Counted from the stretch's first letter, positions 11,900 through 23,803 are shown. The stretch: DNA of 64,000 nt from Branchinecta lynchi (GCA_023053575.1 JAKZAP010000014.1:15030938-15094937), one strand, 5' to 3'. A program made the numbers and translations. Notes: generated from the sequence alone by a model not told the origin.

Positions 11900-12205
11900 T
11901 CGGACTATTGGTTTGATTCTTCAAGATCCCGCAATACTCTATATGACCAAGTGCAAAACATGCCAGTGATTCCCAGGAAGAAGGAGTAAACGTGTCGGTA
12001 ACGACTCAAACTCAACGACTCGAATCCTGAGGCAGCGCAGCTGTGACACCGTTTCTTCCTCAGGTACCCGGAGATTCTGCATCGGAATGGGAAGGGAGAG
12101 ATAGTCATCAAGAGTATTAGGTTGGCTAACACCACAATGCCCACGACGACTCAAAATGCCCGCGACTGAAAATGGCAACGGCTCAAAATGCCTACGATTG
12201 AATTA
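11900..12205 (-). repeat. Family P repeat, copy 1
   Basis: The reverse complement matches 16365-16545 and 49345-49555: shared CTTGATGACTATCTCTC, GATTTGAGTCGTTGAGTTTG and TTCCTGAGGATC-like blocks, ending in CATATAGAGTAT. A short GACTCAAAATGCC-type repetition follows at 12126-12205. A short frame (TLDDYLSLP) is kept between copies 1 and 3, but the frame breaks soon after. Confidence 0.65.
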
Positions 12206-12297
12206 TTTTAGATGTTCAGTCTGTATAAACCGAAATTAGGGGTGAGTAAGCAACGGAAGAAGAAGAACGTGTTTTCTTGAGGAAGCCCTTTGGAACT

Positions 12298-13652
12298 TCA
12301 TTGTAAAAAGTTTCTCCGAGTAAGGATTAAACGAGGGATTAAAGTTAACTGCAGTATTTGCTACTGGGATTAATCTTATCTCTACTGGTCTAAGATTAAT
12401 CCGGATTAGAGAAAATCTTATATGATATGATATTTATTACCTTAAAAGCAGGGCCATGGCAATGCAAGCAAAAGGAAACACAGTAACGAAACTTATTCTA
12501 ACTACCACTAAAACTACAAAAAATTATCTCTATGAAGCATTGACAGCTTGAGGAATCTACCCACTTTCTTTATAGTAGCACAACACTCACTCTTAAACAT
12601 TTGCTCCATACATTCCTGATCGAGCTCATTTTCTCCAAATATTTCACTTATCAAATCATCCAGTTCCTTATATTCACACATAAGATGTCGGACACACTCA
12701 TTCATATCTCCACACATCGGGCAGAAGTAAGGACCAATTCTCCCAATCGGCCTACCCGCGTACCTCCTCCTATCTCGTAACGGTAAAGTATCAGCACGTA
12801 TACTGATTAATAATTTCAATTCCTCCCTATCTAAACCCGCTTTGAAATAAACACATTCACCCCATCTCTCTTTCGCCTCTGTATAAAACCTTAGAGATTT
12901 TTAACTATCTCTGTCGACCTGCCACCTCTGAATTTCCTGGTCCCTAAGTATACTTTTTACTTCTCTAGCTACTGTCCCTACCTCAAACTCGTGACCAATA
13001 TCATCATTCCACCTATCACTTACCCCGCACTCATCTAAAATTTTCTTAACCTGATACGCCCATGAATTCTTACCTGTGTCCCTAAAGGGACTCCAAATAC
13101 GCCGCTTTCAACATCCTAACACGTAAAAGACGAATTATCTTCTCCCAAAAACTAACCATACTAACTAAACGCCTACATCTTAAACTTCTTAAACCTAGGT
13201 CCCCCCTAACTACTAAACTATTAGTCTTACTACTCAGTCCTAATGATCTTTTAAAATAATTCAACTGTATCTGCTCCAACTCACCTGCTTTACGGAACCC
13301 CCAAACTTCTGATGCGTAATGCATAACCGGCAATACCTTCGTGTAGAATACCTGTTTCTGTATCTTAATGTTATTAATTTCTTTCAAATGGCTTCTTAGA
13401 ACTAGATTAACACACCTTTTCCCCTTCATCTCCGCGTGTTCCACATGCTTTCCAAATATCCCACCTTTTGCTCGCAATTTACATCCCAAGTACCCCCGTA
13501 TTGGAACTTATCACATTCTTTCAATCTACCACCTTTTCTAAACACCATCACCGCTGTTTTACTAACAGTCAATGTTAACTCTTTCTTTTTTTATCATTAG
13601 AGACAGGACTAATCCCAGTAGCAAATACTGCAAGATTTTTTTTTTACAGTGT
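12298..13652. mobile_element. Family O inverted-repeat element split by a LINE
   Basis: The left part (12298-12417) contains GTTAACTGCAGTATTTGCTA and GGGATTAATCTTATCTC. The right part (13598-13652) carries the inverted version, GACTAATCCCAGTAGCAAAT and TTTTTACAGTG. The LINE at 12418-13597 sits between the arms. A further copy is at 24880-25010. Confidence 0.6.
12418..13597 (-). pseudogene. 5'-truncated LINE, RT thumb and zinc-knuckle end
   Basis: Minus-strand remnant of a non-LTR retrotransposon second ORF. It starts (13560-13480) in the region after the catalytic box, with VSKTAVMVFRKGG. The post-RT region follows at 13489-13082, with HYASEVWGF and LEQIQLNYFKRSLGL, typical of jockey/CR1-type elements. 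The C-terminal part ends in a CCHC-like knuckle, CPMCGDMNECVRHLMCEY, at about 12730-12660. A frameshift near 13080 and a stop near 12903 break it. The 3' end has GCCATGGCCCT, AATAAATA and a (CATAT)n tail. It lies inside family O. No catalytic domain remains, so it cannot be autonomous. Confidence 0.85.
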
Positions 13653-13995
13653 TTCTTTAAGAGCTTACACTGGCTGATCTTCTGGGATCCTTCTTTGGCT
13701 TCTGCATCTGAAATCGGCACCAGCACCGATGACTCCGAGTCTGTGGTAATCCTGTCCCTTATAATCTCGTTGTCCCAGGGCGATTTTGGCCTCCCCTGTT
13801 GACAGTTTGAGCCGTCGGCAATTTGAACCAAGACGACTTTAGACTCCGCTATGGTCATTTTCGACGAGTTTGGGGTCTTCGACCTTACTTGTGGGTTTTT
13901 CGAACCGTGGGCATTTTGATCGTGGAAATTCTGAATAGTTAGATGTGGGCATTTTTATCGTGGCCACTGTGAGAGGGGGCAATAAGATCTTGGTG
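13653..13995. other. Repeat-like sequence near family P
   Basis: It contains GAGCCGTCGGCAATTTGAAC and CCGTGGGCATTTTGATCGTG, words resembling the inverse of those at 12126-12205. A 98-codon frame on the minus strand (13562-13858) reads naturally in places (SPWDNEIIRDRITTDSES), but overlaps the family O arm and the repeat words, so I do not call a gene. Confidence 0.35.
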
Positions 13996-15600
13996 ATTTT
14001 GGGAACCACCCATCAGGTTGAGTACCGTAATTACGTGCTTTGTTTTGTGTTTAACATCGTTTCTTCGTCGTTTCACATTCCGTACGAAGTGTAGGTTTTG
14101 CAAAAGTTTGGTAAATCTTTTGTGGTAGGCTAATGAATGACATTGTTTCACTTTCTAATGATAGGGTATGTTTCTCGTATTGTTCTTTTCGGTTTTTTGT
14201 TTGTTTCACATTCCTTACATTTGTTTAGTTAGTCGGTTGATTTGGTACGACGGCATGGTTTCCCACTTACTGGTTGTTGTTATTTTTTAAATTTTTTTTT
14301 GCTTTCTTCCTTTTTGAAAAAGTGTGTGAACATTAACGTAAAGTTAAGTTTTTTTTGTACTGCCACCACAAGCCCATTCGGGCTTTCCTGCAGACAGAAG
14401 TATCAGCTACCTGTAGGTTGTTAAGAGGATTACAAAAGGTGTGATCATGTAGTTTAGCATGTAAAAGTTGGTTTATATAATAAAGAGTATTAAACTAAAA
14501 AAAACACTAAAAACTTGTTTTTATCAACTTAGTGAACTATAATTTGATTTGTTACTCACTAATTGCTAGATGCGACTGCGTCAAGGACCCATCCTGCTCG
14601 TAAAGAATAGCGCGATCAAAATTGTCTTTGTTGGCTTATATTGCCAAATTCTGTAGAACGATGAAAATCAACTAGCCAACTGAAGGCCTAGCCAAACTTC
14701 GTATCCACGACAGATATTAAAATATAAAGAGACCGGAAAACTTACCCAATAGATTATGTCTGTTATGATGCTTGTATCCAGTATTATGCTCCGCTGCCAC
14801 CGCTATAATCAAGCACATTGGCCAAAGGACGAGGTGATTCATCTCTTCATTTCACCTGGTCTAGGCCAGAACGACGACTGATGTCTCTATCGTGACTGGA
14901 TTCCGTGTAAAAGGGATAACTATCCCATTATTTTGTTATATGAGCAATTCGCGCAACTGCGCGGGATCCGGAATCACGACTAATCAGCTTCCGGAGTAGA
15001 ATTCCAGGATCGCCGGCTGGACAGCGGCATACTGCGGGCAACGCTGAGTCTCAGACTGAGTTTCTGCCCTGACGGACTTAGTTCGGAAGCATTCTTACAT
15101 TTGCGAAATCTTGATCACCCACTTTAGAGTCGCTAGTCAGTCAGACAAGGAGTACGGCCGTGGATACTCTAGTGGCGTGCTTTGGGAGTAAATGCTGCAC
15201 TGCCAGAATTGCTCCCAGCAGGAAGATCAAAAATAAATCTCTGGTCTGTTATCAGAAGTAAAACAAAGAATGGTAAAATATATGGCAGCGCCGATTTCTT
15301 TCAAGAATTTTTTTTTTCATGTCAGGAATCCTGCCTGTTTCGAAGAGACTAGCTTAGTGGGCGTGTGCACTAAGTTAGTGAAACCTATCGAACCTAGTGA
15401 AATTGAGTGCGGCAAAGGGTTGGCTGCAGGGTTAATCAAGTTTCTGTTACTTGTGGATATTCTGCTGTCGAATTTTCAGAATAATCATTTTCGTTTACAG
15501 TTGTCTTCACAATAGTTCATATTGACTGGTGGTGGTTTCTCCCCAATTCCCACTATATCAGTCAACCTTTTTAAAACGCTGCGATTTGACGTGTTGTGTC
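13996..15600. other. No gene recognised
   Basis: No supported gene. The section 14940-15150 is more GC-rich than its surroundings but has no open frame of interest. No match to the repeat families of the window was noticed. Confidence 0.45.
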
Positions 15601-15625
15601 AATATTGCGTCTCTGCGCTGCCACG

Positions 15626-15945
15626 GGGTCCCGTCAGTACTGCAACACGTCAGTTGATTCCGTCAGTACGCCAACATTTTCCAACAGTTCGTCTACACGT
15701 CATTTAACCCCCAAAATCCGTCAGTTGACCAACACGTCACTTCATCAACACGTCCGTTGACCAACACGTCATTTGACCAACACGTCACTTGACCTACACG
15801 TCAGTTAGTCTAACCGTCAGTTGACATGAACGTCAGTAGACCTACACGTCAGTTCACCTAATCCTAAAATCCGACAGCACATCAACACGTCAGTTCGCCC
15901 ACCGTCAGTTCGACTACCGTCACTTCACATAAGCGTCAGTTGGCG
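15626..15945. repeat. Minisatellite of about 16 bp (CACGTCAGTTGACC)
   Basis: About twenty imperfect copies of a short unit near ACACGTCAGTTGACCA, best preserved around 15735-15860. Unit spacing varies between about 14 and 18 bp. Non-coding. Confidence 0.8.
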
Positions 15946-16054
15946 TAGAATTAAGAACGGAACGCAATAGACGCACTTTGTGTGATTCAAGGATAAAGCT
16001 ATGTGCAGTGGGAGCCCTGTTCGTTGACAGTAATCTGTAAGTTTTACTAGCCGG

Positions 16055-16213
16055 CAGGCCCGTATCCAGAAATTTATTTCGGGGGGGGGGGGGAGGGTGT
16101 CTGCGGGTCGGACATAGATCAGAGGGAAAAGCCTATAAAAATTATTATTTTTGTATGTTTCGGGGAGGAGGAGTTTCGAACCCCTACCCCCCCCCCCCCC
16201 TGGATCGGCCCTG
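16055..16213 (+). mobile_element. Family C hAT-like MITE, copy 4
   Basis: 159 bp from CAGGCCCGTATCCAGAAATT to TGGATCGGCCCTG, with an internal G-run and a C-run. Flanks CTAGCCGG (16047-16054) and CTAGTCGG (16214-16221) are an 8-bp target duplication with one mismatch. Confidence 0.85.
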
Positions 16214-16364
16214 CTAGTCGGAGTCTTGTTTTGTTGTTGCTCAAACAGGTCGTTGCTCAAACGTCATTGCTTTAAAAACCTAACTTTAGATGCGGATTCT
16301 CGTTTCTGAATTTTGACAAAAACAGTTTAACTCTGCTTGCCGATGCAAAATCGCGGGTACCGAG

Positions 16365-16545
16365 CAGAAGAGCCAGAAGGGGTGTCCCCTCGGTTATCAA
16401 GCTGCTCCCGAAGATCGCCGTGATTGTTTGAAACAGGAGTTGTTGAGTTTGAGTCGTCAGTGACAGGTTTTCTCGTCTTCCTGAGGATCACTGGCGTGTT
16501 TTGGACTTAGTCATATAGAGTATTTGGCAGCTCGTCAGCAACCCA
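16365..16545 (+). repeat. Family P repeat, copy 2
   Basis: Same orientation as 49345-49555. Shared blocks are CTCCCGAAGATCGC.GTGATT, GTTGAGTTTGAGTCGT, CTTCCTGAGGATC and GTCATATAGAGTAT. Non-coding. Confidence 0.6.
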
Positions 16546-17150
16546 GTATACATGTTTATGCATATTGAACACCCGCACTCTGTTGACCAATCAGGGAGGA
16601 GAACAGAGAGAGGAGAAACGAGAAATCACCATCGGAGCAATTTCTCGATCCTACAGAATCGCGAGGCTTTCCCCCTCCTCGATTCTGACAAAAACGCAAA
16701 GAAAAGAGAATTCACTTCATCTGAATAGTCTGAAACACGAAATAGGAGAGTTCGGATCAAAAACGCAACTATTGCTTCACTGTCAACCAAAATAGAGATA
16801 CTGCCCTTTCATTACGATTAGAACAGGGTTCCTGTTTCAAAGAAGGAGAAGGAAACCGTCAAAACAGGTGTCCTATATTTCCTCGTTTTTCGCGGTAAGG
16901 TTTCGCTTCCGGATATACGCATACAAAATTCGCGTCACTATGGGGAAACCTGAATGCAATACTTCAAAAATTTTGGAATTGCTCAAGTGACTCTTCCATG
17001 TGTTTTGCTCTCATCGGATCAAGCATGTCCAGGTGGCAAAATACTGGGAATTCTCCAGAAAATGTGACAGCTTTCACAAAATATGGCCTTTTTGGGTAAA
17101 GAGTTTTTTTGTACTACTTTCCAAACGCTCTTGTTTCTATGAGGAAAAGA
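16546..17150. other. No gene recognised
   Basis: No supported gene. A 76-codon plus-strand frame at 16565-16795 has no domain or splice context. Confidence 0.45.
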
Positions 17151-17345
17151 GGTTTTTGGGATCCCAGAACGTAGGTCAAGGGAAAGGTTGTCCATCCATC
17201 CGTCTGTTAGCACGATAATTCTCTAAGGGGTTGAGATATTTTGTACAAATTTGACACGATGACTCTTTGGGTCAAAGTACAGGTAAAGATAGAGCTCTGT
17301 AGCTCTATCTTTAGGGGTGGGGGAAGGGTTTCAAATTAAGAGAAG

Positions 17346-19240
17346 ACATTTTTTTAATTTTTTTATTTATCACCCGTCATTTCAAACAGAAAACGGACGG
17401 AGTACAAAAACGAAAAGAAAAACAAGACAATAGCAAATCGTAACACTTTCATAGGAAACACACACAAAAATCGACAATTACTAACTGAGACTCTCTGACT
17501 GACTAAAAAACCGAACACGATTACATACATATACACTTAAACTTTGAAAATTTTGCTCCAAGGGTGGGACTGGATTTTTGAGTTGTACTTGCTAATCAGG
17601 TTAGAAATAGCAAGCTCAGGGTCTTTTATGTTATATATTTTCATCCTTTTGGTATTTCTTGTCCAAGGGGGGAGCCGATGTAAGTATTTGGAGAATCTGA
17701 AGAAAGTGGAACGGAGTTTATTTTTTGTCGGTAGCTGAGAATATTTGCCAGAACGGAGCTAGGTAAAGAAATTGGGGTATTGCAACGGAGTTATAAAGGG
17801 AAGCTAGGGTTTTTCGATTGAAACGGGTTACATTCTTTACAAGTAGAGAATAGGAAGCGCATATTTTTCTTTCAAAATGTTCAGATAGAAGCCGGCGGGT
17901 GTGTTTTAATGAAGAGCCAATGGGGAGACCACGGTAAACAACGCTCTCAACGGGTTTTATATTGATATCACCAAGAGCAATGGAGGGCACGGGGCCTTCA
18001 GCTTTCCAGTTAAATAGTACAACGTCTGACTTAGCCGAATTAAATTCAAGACCTTGATGAACGTATTCGTTTTGCATAATTTTAAAATGTTCTTCTACCC
18101 GTTTGACTGACCTGCTTAAATTAGAAATATCGTCGGCATAACATACGAGAGAAATGTCAATGTCTTGGAGAACACATGAACAAAGACATAAAGATTGCGC
18201 TTCTAGGACACTATTATTGAACAGTGATGGCGAGGAGATAGCCCCCTGCCGAGTACCCTTACGAACTGGGACTGAGTGACCACAATGATAAGGGTGAGGT
18301 GACCGTGTTAAATTTTGAGGCAGCCTAAGCCTTACTCGGAGCCGCGAGTACATATTCCGCAAGGACATTATGACAGAGCGATTTACACCTCGCTTCGCCG
18401 CATGCAAAAGTATGGCAGCGTGAATCAAAGAGTCGAAAGCTCGACCAACATCGTGACCGGCTAAGACCAAACTTTCCCCCGAATTTTCCGCATCAATCAG
18501 CGCTGATGCTACCACGGCAAGTGCATGCGTGCAGCCTATACCTGGTTGAAATCCGTAGCCTACTGTGACGGGGGCACATGACACTTACTACTCAACTCAT
18601 CAATAAATAACAATTCATAAATTTTACACAAACTCGAGGACACTATAATTGGACGGAAGCTTAAAAACATTGTGGCGTCGCATTAGATTTTCCTTTTTTC
18701 GGAATTGGAGTAAGGTCCCCTATACAAAATGTTCTAGGGACAATGCTAGTGTCAAAAATCATTTGCATTAATAAACAAATGTGGTCAACAAACAGAGAGC
18801 TACCATTAACAACATGAAGAGTGCTAACATTGTCAATACCCGAAGATCGTTTTCGCTTTAGGCGAGAAATCGCTGTTATGACAGATTCTCGCGAAACTAA
18901 GAAGTTACATGCCGGATGTGCGTCAAGAAATTCTGTCAGATCACGCTCAGCCTTAGCTGCAGTCTCTGGGTCTGGCGAAGCAAACTCATTCGTAAAGTGC
19001 GCGGACTATTTTGACTCTGGAATATCTGCCGCAGAAAAAGTACATTTCGGCTCATTTCTCACCACATTCTTCCAAAGCATTGCCGGATTTATGCTACGAC
19101 TAGAATAATGGTCTTGTACTTGAATACGGTGTGAAGCAAGCTCCCGTCCGAAATCTTTTTCACACGTTTACGAATAGCATTAGTAAAACCAGATCTTGGG
19201 CGGCCACAATCACTCCAAAGCCTGTACCAGAACTTTGCTT
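17346..19240 (-). mobile_element. LINE insertion (5'-truncated) with RT
   Basis: Minus-strand non-LTR retrotransposon inserted in family A copy 3. The 3' end in element orientation is GAAATGACGGGTGATAAATA followed by an A-rich tail. Closely related tails occur at 21297-21575 (minus) and 28680-28840 (plus). The 5' end stops abruptly at 19240, where family A sequence resumes, as expected for 5' truncation during target-primed reverse transcription. Confidence 0.8.
17545..19235 (-). pseudogene. Non-LTR reverse transcriptase, broken ORF
   Basis: In element order: a linker region (from about 19110), then IGDLTPIPKKGK (about 18720-18690), a frameshift, and FRPIIVSSSLCKIYE in another frame. The longest open part is 18584-17718 (288 codons). 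It holds QPGIGCTHAL, motif A with HDVGRAFDSL, motif B with RKGTRQGAISSPSLFN, the catalytic CYADDI box, GLEFNSAKSDV and the primer-grip-like YRGLPIG. A further frameshift near 17720 leads to a C-terminal tail ending HPWSKIFKV and a stop near 17545. Catalytic aspartates are present, but the frameshifts make it non-functional. The clade is not certain (CR1/jockey-like). Confidence 0.85.
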
Positions 19241-21296
19241 CTGGTTCTTTTAAGAGCTAATGAGACAGTCGATTTAGGGATAAAGAAACATGCTGAATAC
19301 GAATATGGAAATTATTTTCTCCACGGAGAAGTAGTTCACCGGGAATCCGGCAAAAGCCGGAAATTTTGGAAAAAGTAAAAATTGTATCTGAAGAACACAT
19401 GCTGAATCAGAATATGAAAATCAGTTCACACCGGACAGCTAGTTCGCGCTGAATCCGAAAATTTAGCATGGAGTTTCAACATAGTCGATATAGAGTGACG
19501 AGGCATGCTGTTGCAACTTTCGAACATACCAATGATAGACAAAAAGTGTATGCGATCAGTTTAGTTCTCTAAAGTCCCAACCGGCGTTTACTCAGAATGT
19601 CAGAATGCATCCGACAACTATCTGGTAACTATTTAATAAAACTTGTTGAGTTTAACCGAAAAGGGAAAGGATAGGAAAATCTAGTTGCCCATCACTTATT
19701 CACTTAAATTGGCTTGAAGACCCGCTGAAAATGTGTTACTTCATTTTTCCGCTAACTACGAATAATCAATTTTCAAATAGTGGAATTTCCGTGGGATTTG
19801 TGGTACCTCTATGCGCTTATATTTTTGTTGCATGCCTTACGATAAGGATTTCAGATTTCTTTGTTGTCCAGGCACTCTTCACCAATCTTACCATTGCCCA
19901 CTGAAGACCCGCGTTTGTGTTGAGATTAAAGTTTCCCGCGTCATAGTAAAATTTACGCTGTGGGGACGGCCGCAGATATTCTGAACGTCATAACTAGAGC
20001 AAATAGTGGAACAAAAAAAAAATCCCTTTGCAGAATAGAAATAATTCAGTGTATTCAAGTAAATGACACAAAAATAAGTTGGGTTTTCAGTTAAACTTTA
20101 ATATTTGCACCCAGGGGGGAAGTGACTTGGGTAACTTGGGTTTAATATAAAACTGCTTAAACCTAACGTACGTATTCTTTGGGTTCAATTGTCAGGGGGT
20201 TCGTTAATGTATGTTATTCAAACTTCGTGGAAGAACTCAGTGGCAAAGTACAGGCCAAGTCCTTGGATGGGTCCTTTAGCCCTATACTTAGAGGTAGATG
20301 AGGGGGTTACGGATTAAGGGTAAAAACATATATGTTTTATAAGCTAATGAGGTATTCGTTCAAGGGGTAAGGAGGCTCACTGAACCCATATCTGAACTTA
20401 GTTTTCTTGCCGGACAAATGATTCACTTGGAATTCGGCCAAAGTTGGAAATTTGGTTGAAGTTCAAAGTTGTTTCTTGAGATTCGGCATCGGGAATCGGG
20501 ATAAGGAGACATGCTGAATGAAATTTTGAACTTTATTTCCTTGACGGATACGCTGGCTAAGTTTTAAAACCTGGAAGTTCGGATTGAAAGGTTCGGCTCT
20601 CTGTGTCACTTGACCTTTTGCTCTGCATGCAGTTCACCGGGAATGCTGCTAAAATACGAGGAATTTGGTAAAAAAAAAAAACACAATTCTAAATTGAAGT
20701 CGATTAGATATGACATACTGGAGTAAACAGGCTTGTTGAATCCGTATCTGAACTTGGTTTCCTCGTTTGATTAGTTGTTTGGCCGTGAAAAAAAAACTTC
20801 AAAACGGTAAACAATTTTTTTTTTTACATATTCAAGCGGCTGATTATGAATAAATAGAAAAAATGTTAAGGGAACTGGCGAAGACTCGGAACTGTACAAG
20901 ATTCGATTGTTGGGATCAAGAAGTAGGATAAATATTAAATTTTTGGGATCCCATCGAAACCTTGGTCTTGTTCAAGGGGAAAAAGGATTTGATGTGTGGG
21001 AAGTTGTTCGAAGATTTGAATCGGTCGGGCTGCAACGACGCACCATGATTGTTTTATTTTAGGCTGAAGTTGTGAGAGTTATCGATCTTAGTATTAATTG
21101 AAAGATGAGCGCTTAGTATTTGAATATCTGGTGTGGCATAGGTAGGTTGCTTGATAATTTTGTAAATTTTGTCCCGCCATGGCGACATGTTTTTTGGGAT
21201 TATGTTCATTCATTCATTGCACAACTCTGCGGTGAATGCAAAGAGCATCGTCGATGAAAATGTTCATAGACGGTTCAGACGAATTGAGTAACATTT

Positions 21297-21575
21297 GCTA
21301 GTAAGTAAGTAATTAATTTATTTCTAACCCGTCATTTCGAAAAAGCGGAGTAAATATAAGAAAATAAATAAAACATATAAGGATAGATGCATTGATACAT
21401 TGATTTATGTGAAAATATCTGAAAGTTAGGCTTAACCTTCCGGATTACAGTCAAGCCAACTGCTCCGGATGCAGTGTAAAAAAATTATAGCTAACTTCGC
21501 AGTTATTCAAAATTTCGTAGAAGTCTCTTTCGCTCGTCTGATGTCTTCGGATTAGGACTCTCAACCATACTCCCC
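21297..21575 (-). mobile_element. LINE 3' end, (TTAC)n tail
   Basis: In minus orientation: a short possible C-terminal frame (LRVLIRRHQTSERDFYEIL), then CTCCGCTTTTTCGAAATGAC, GGGTTAGAAATAAATTAATT and (ACTT)n. The 3' block matches the RT-bearing LINE at 17346. Strongly 5' truncated, ending next to family A copy 4. Confidence 0.6.
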
Positions 21576-22527
21576 TTTTTGGGATCCCAAAACGTAAGTG
21601 GAGGGATACCTATGACATCGCAAAAGTTGTCCGTCCGTCCGTCTGTAAGCACGATAACTCTTGAAGAGAATGGGATATTTCGATGAAACTTGGTGTGAGG
21701 ATTGTTTGGGTCAAGAGTAAGGTCGAATTCGTAGATGGGCTTTATAGCCCTATATTTAGGGGTAGGGGAGGGGGTTTAAATTAAGGGGCAAGCAAATTAT
21801 TTTTAAACAGCTAATAGAACAGTCAATTATGGAGTAAGAAGACATGCTGAACACGATGGTGAAAACCATTTTCTTGCCGGACAAGTAGTTTGCCCAGAAT
21901 CTGGCCAAAACCAGAAAATTTGTTAAAAGCAAAGTTTTATTTGAAGTTGATTAGATGTTTGATTCAGGGTCAAAAAGACATGATGAATACGATTATGAAA
22001 ACCACTTTCTTTTCGGACAAGTAGTTCGCCCGGAATCCAGCCAAAACCGGAAAATTTGTTAAAAGCAGAAGTCTTATTTGTAGTTGATTAGATTCCGAAT
22101 TAGGGGTAAGAAGAGATGCTGAATAGACCAGACGCATAGTTCGCCCGGAATCCGACTGTAACCGTAACATTTGTCATGAGCTGAAGCTTTATTTGAAGTT
22201 CATTAGATTTTCGATAATTCGTTTTCGAGCTTTGTTATTTTGTCGAATAAGTAGTTCCCGAATTCGGCAGAACCTGGTAATTTGGCAGAAGTAAGCTAAG
22301 GTAGGAAGTTTCGATCAGATCCGTCAAAACAAATATGACTTGTAGGGGTAAACACTCATGCTGAATCCGTATCTGAACTTGGTTTTCTCAGATGATTAGC
22401 TATTTAGCCTTAATCTGTTTCTGAATTTTTGTAGTAAAAATGCTCAAGGAGTCTGGAGAAGACAGGACCCAATTGTCTGGATGAGATGTTAAATTTTTGG
22501 GATCCCGTCGAAACCTTTGATATTGTT
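21576..22527 (+). mobile_element. Family A element, copy 4
   Basis: Complete. TTTTTGGGATCCCAAAACG start, (GTCC)n, GATAACTCTTGAAGAGAATG, GATGAAACTTGGTGTGAGG, G-rich tract, three to four units of about 135 bp with GACATGCTGAA and AGTTCGCCCGGAATCC, and the end TTTTTGGGATCCCGTCGAAA plus CCTTTGATATTGTT. Confidence 0.85.
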
Positions 22528-23055
22528 CCCCTACCGGAACCCTTTGCATATTTATTTTGTATCTTACCGATAGAGAATCTGGTTGCGAACGGCTCGTACT
22601 TCCAGACGTTTCTTGTCTGTCTTCATGTTCCGCATCCTCCGCGACGAAAACGGATATCTAGAAGGAAGCCTAGGGTTACAAGTAAAATAAAGCAGATGTT
22701 TCAGTAACGAATGCTCCGTTTTCAGTTGGGTAATTGGGTACCGTGACGTCGCCAATCAGACGTCAGACCGGGTAAGACTACAGCCATTTGAAACTTCCGT
22801 GGGGAAGGGGTCACATAAAATGTCGATTTTAAGTTTAATTTCCAAGGAAATTAACGACCAGCCAGGTAATAAAAGGTCATGATTTATTGTGTCGCTGGCC
22901 TGACGTCTGGAGACGGTGTTGACCTTCATTAGCTAATTAATTGTATCATGGTAACTAGGAATTTTACTGACAAAGCGCCATCGAGTATGAAAGATATGCA
23001 AATTCCAATTTGGCTTAAGGTGTGGACACAATTAGTGTTTCCCGGATGGATTTCT
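22528..23055. other. No gene recognised
   Basis: No supported gene or repeat match noticed. Confidence 0.45.
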
Positions 23056-23059
23056 TTAC

Positions 23060-23297
23060 TTTAATACAAAAAAAAATACTTTTTGGCCCCAGGCAAGAGT
23101 TATACAGAACTTTCCAAAATGTAATGTCATATTCGTCAATCCGGCCTGAGGTCCACACTTTCCGTAAAAACCGCACAGGTTAGACCCTTACCAGTTAACA
23201 GGAATAAAAGGAAATCGGAGTGCTAATAAAAAACAAAAACAAAAAAAAAACGAGGACAAAACCAAAGTGTTGCTCTCGCAACACAATTAACGAGCCA
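23060..23297 (-). repeat. Family D repeat, copy 1
   Basis: Minus-strand copy of the segment at 44323-44545. It begins (element orientation) at the palindrome GTGTTGCGAGAGCAACAC with TTTGGTTTTGTCCTCG after it, then a T-run, AGGGTCTAACCTGTGCGG and CTTGCCTGGGGCCAA. Non-coding. Confidence 0.75.
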
Positions 23298-23620
23298 ATC
23301 ACACTGACAGAGTTGTTCCTCAAATGGTGAACTCGATTTGCATTGCGAATGTTTTGGCTGAGGTTATGAATGCGCAGGAAGAAAATAGAAAGTTTTATTC
23401 ACATTCCTGTCGTATCATATTCATATTGTCTGTTAATGGTCCGCTCTCCTTTTCAGCCAATTCGATTGGCCTCCTTAAGTTCCTTGATTTCTAAATGTGA
23501 ACTTCTCAAGCGATAAATACATTATACCACTAACGTTAAAAGAAAAGTTTCCCAACATCCCAATGAATAAAGCAGTCTCAGGAAGATCTTCAGAAAGTTT
23601 GCAAGTCTGTCAAGCTGTAG
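23298..23620. other. No gene recognised
   Basis: No supported feature between family D copy 1 and the next MITE. Confidence 0.45.
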
Positions 23621-23628
23621 CTGCCAGA

Positions 23629-23803
23629 AGAGGCCGTATCCAGGGGGGGGGGGGGGGGGGGGTTAGGGGGTTGACCCCCCCTCCCCGAAACACACAGAAA
23701 GAACGATTTTGATAGGCTTTTCCCTCTGATCCATGTGTTTTTTGTACTTTTTTGTCAGACCAGCAGGCCCCCCCCCAAAATAAATATCCTGGATACGGGC
23801 CTG
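23629..23803 (-). mobile_element. Family C hAT-like MITE, copy 5
   Basis: 175 bp in reverse orientation: AGGCCGTATCCAGG with a long G-run on the left, CCTGGATACGGGCCTG on the right. Flanks CTGCCAGA (23621-23628) and CAGCCAGA (23804-23811) are an 8-bp target duplication with one mismatch. Confidence 0.8.

Larger units (their letters stand above)
17153..20972 (+). mobile_element. Family A long element, copy 3, split by a LINE
   Basis: 5' part 17153-17345 (GGGATCCCAGAACGTAGG, CCATCCATCCGTCTG, GGGGTGGGGG). The LINE at 17346-19240 interrupts it. Family A resumes at 19241 with TTAAGAGCTAATGAGACAGT and passes a middle segment (19490-19740) shared with 36640-36990 and 28060-28200. It ends at GGGATCCCATCGAAACC plus TTGGTCTTGTT (20944-20972). 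Without the LINE it is about 1.9 kb, one of three long A copies. Confidence 0.7.

Noticed and set aside
13562..13858. 98-codon minus-strand frame with natural-looking stretches
   Set aside because: It overlaps the family O arm and repeat words shared with 12126-12205. No acceptor or homology could be supported.
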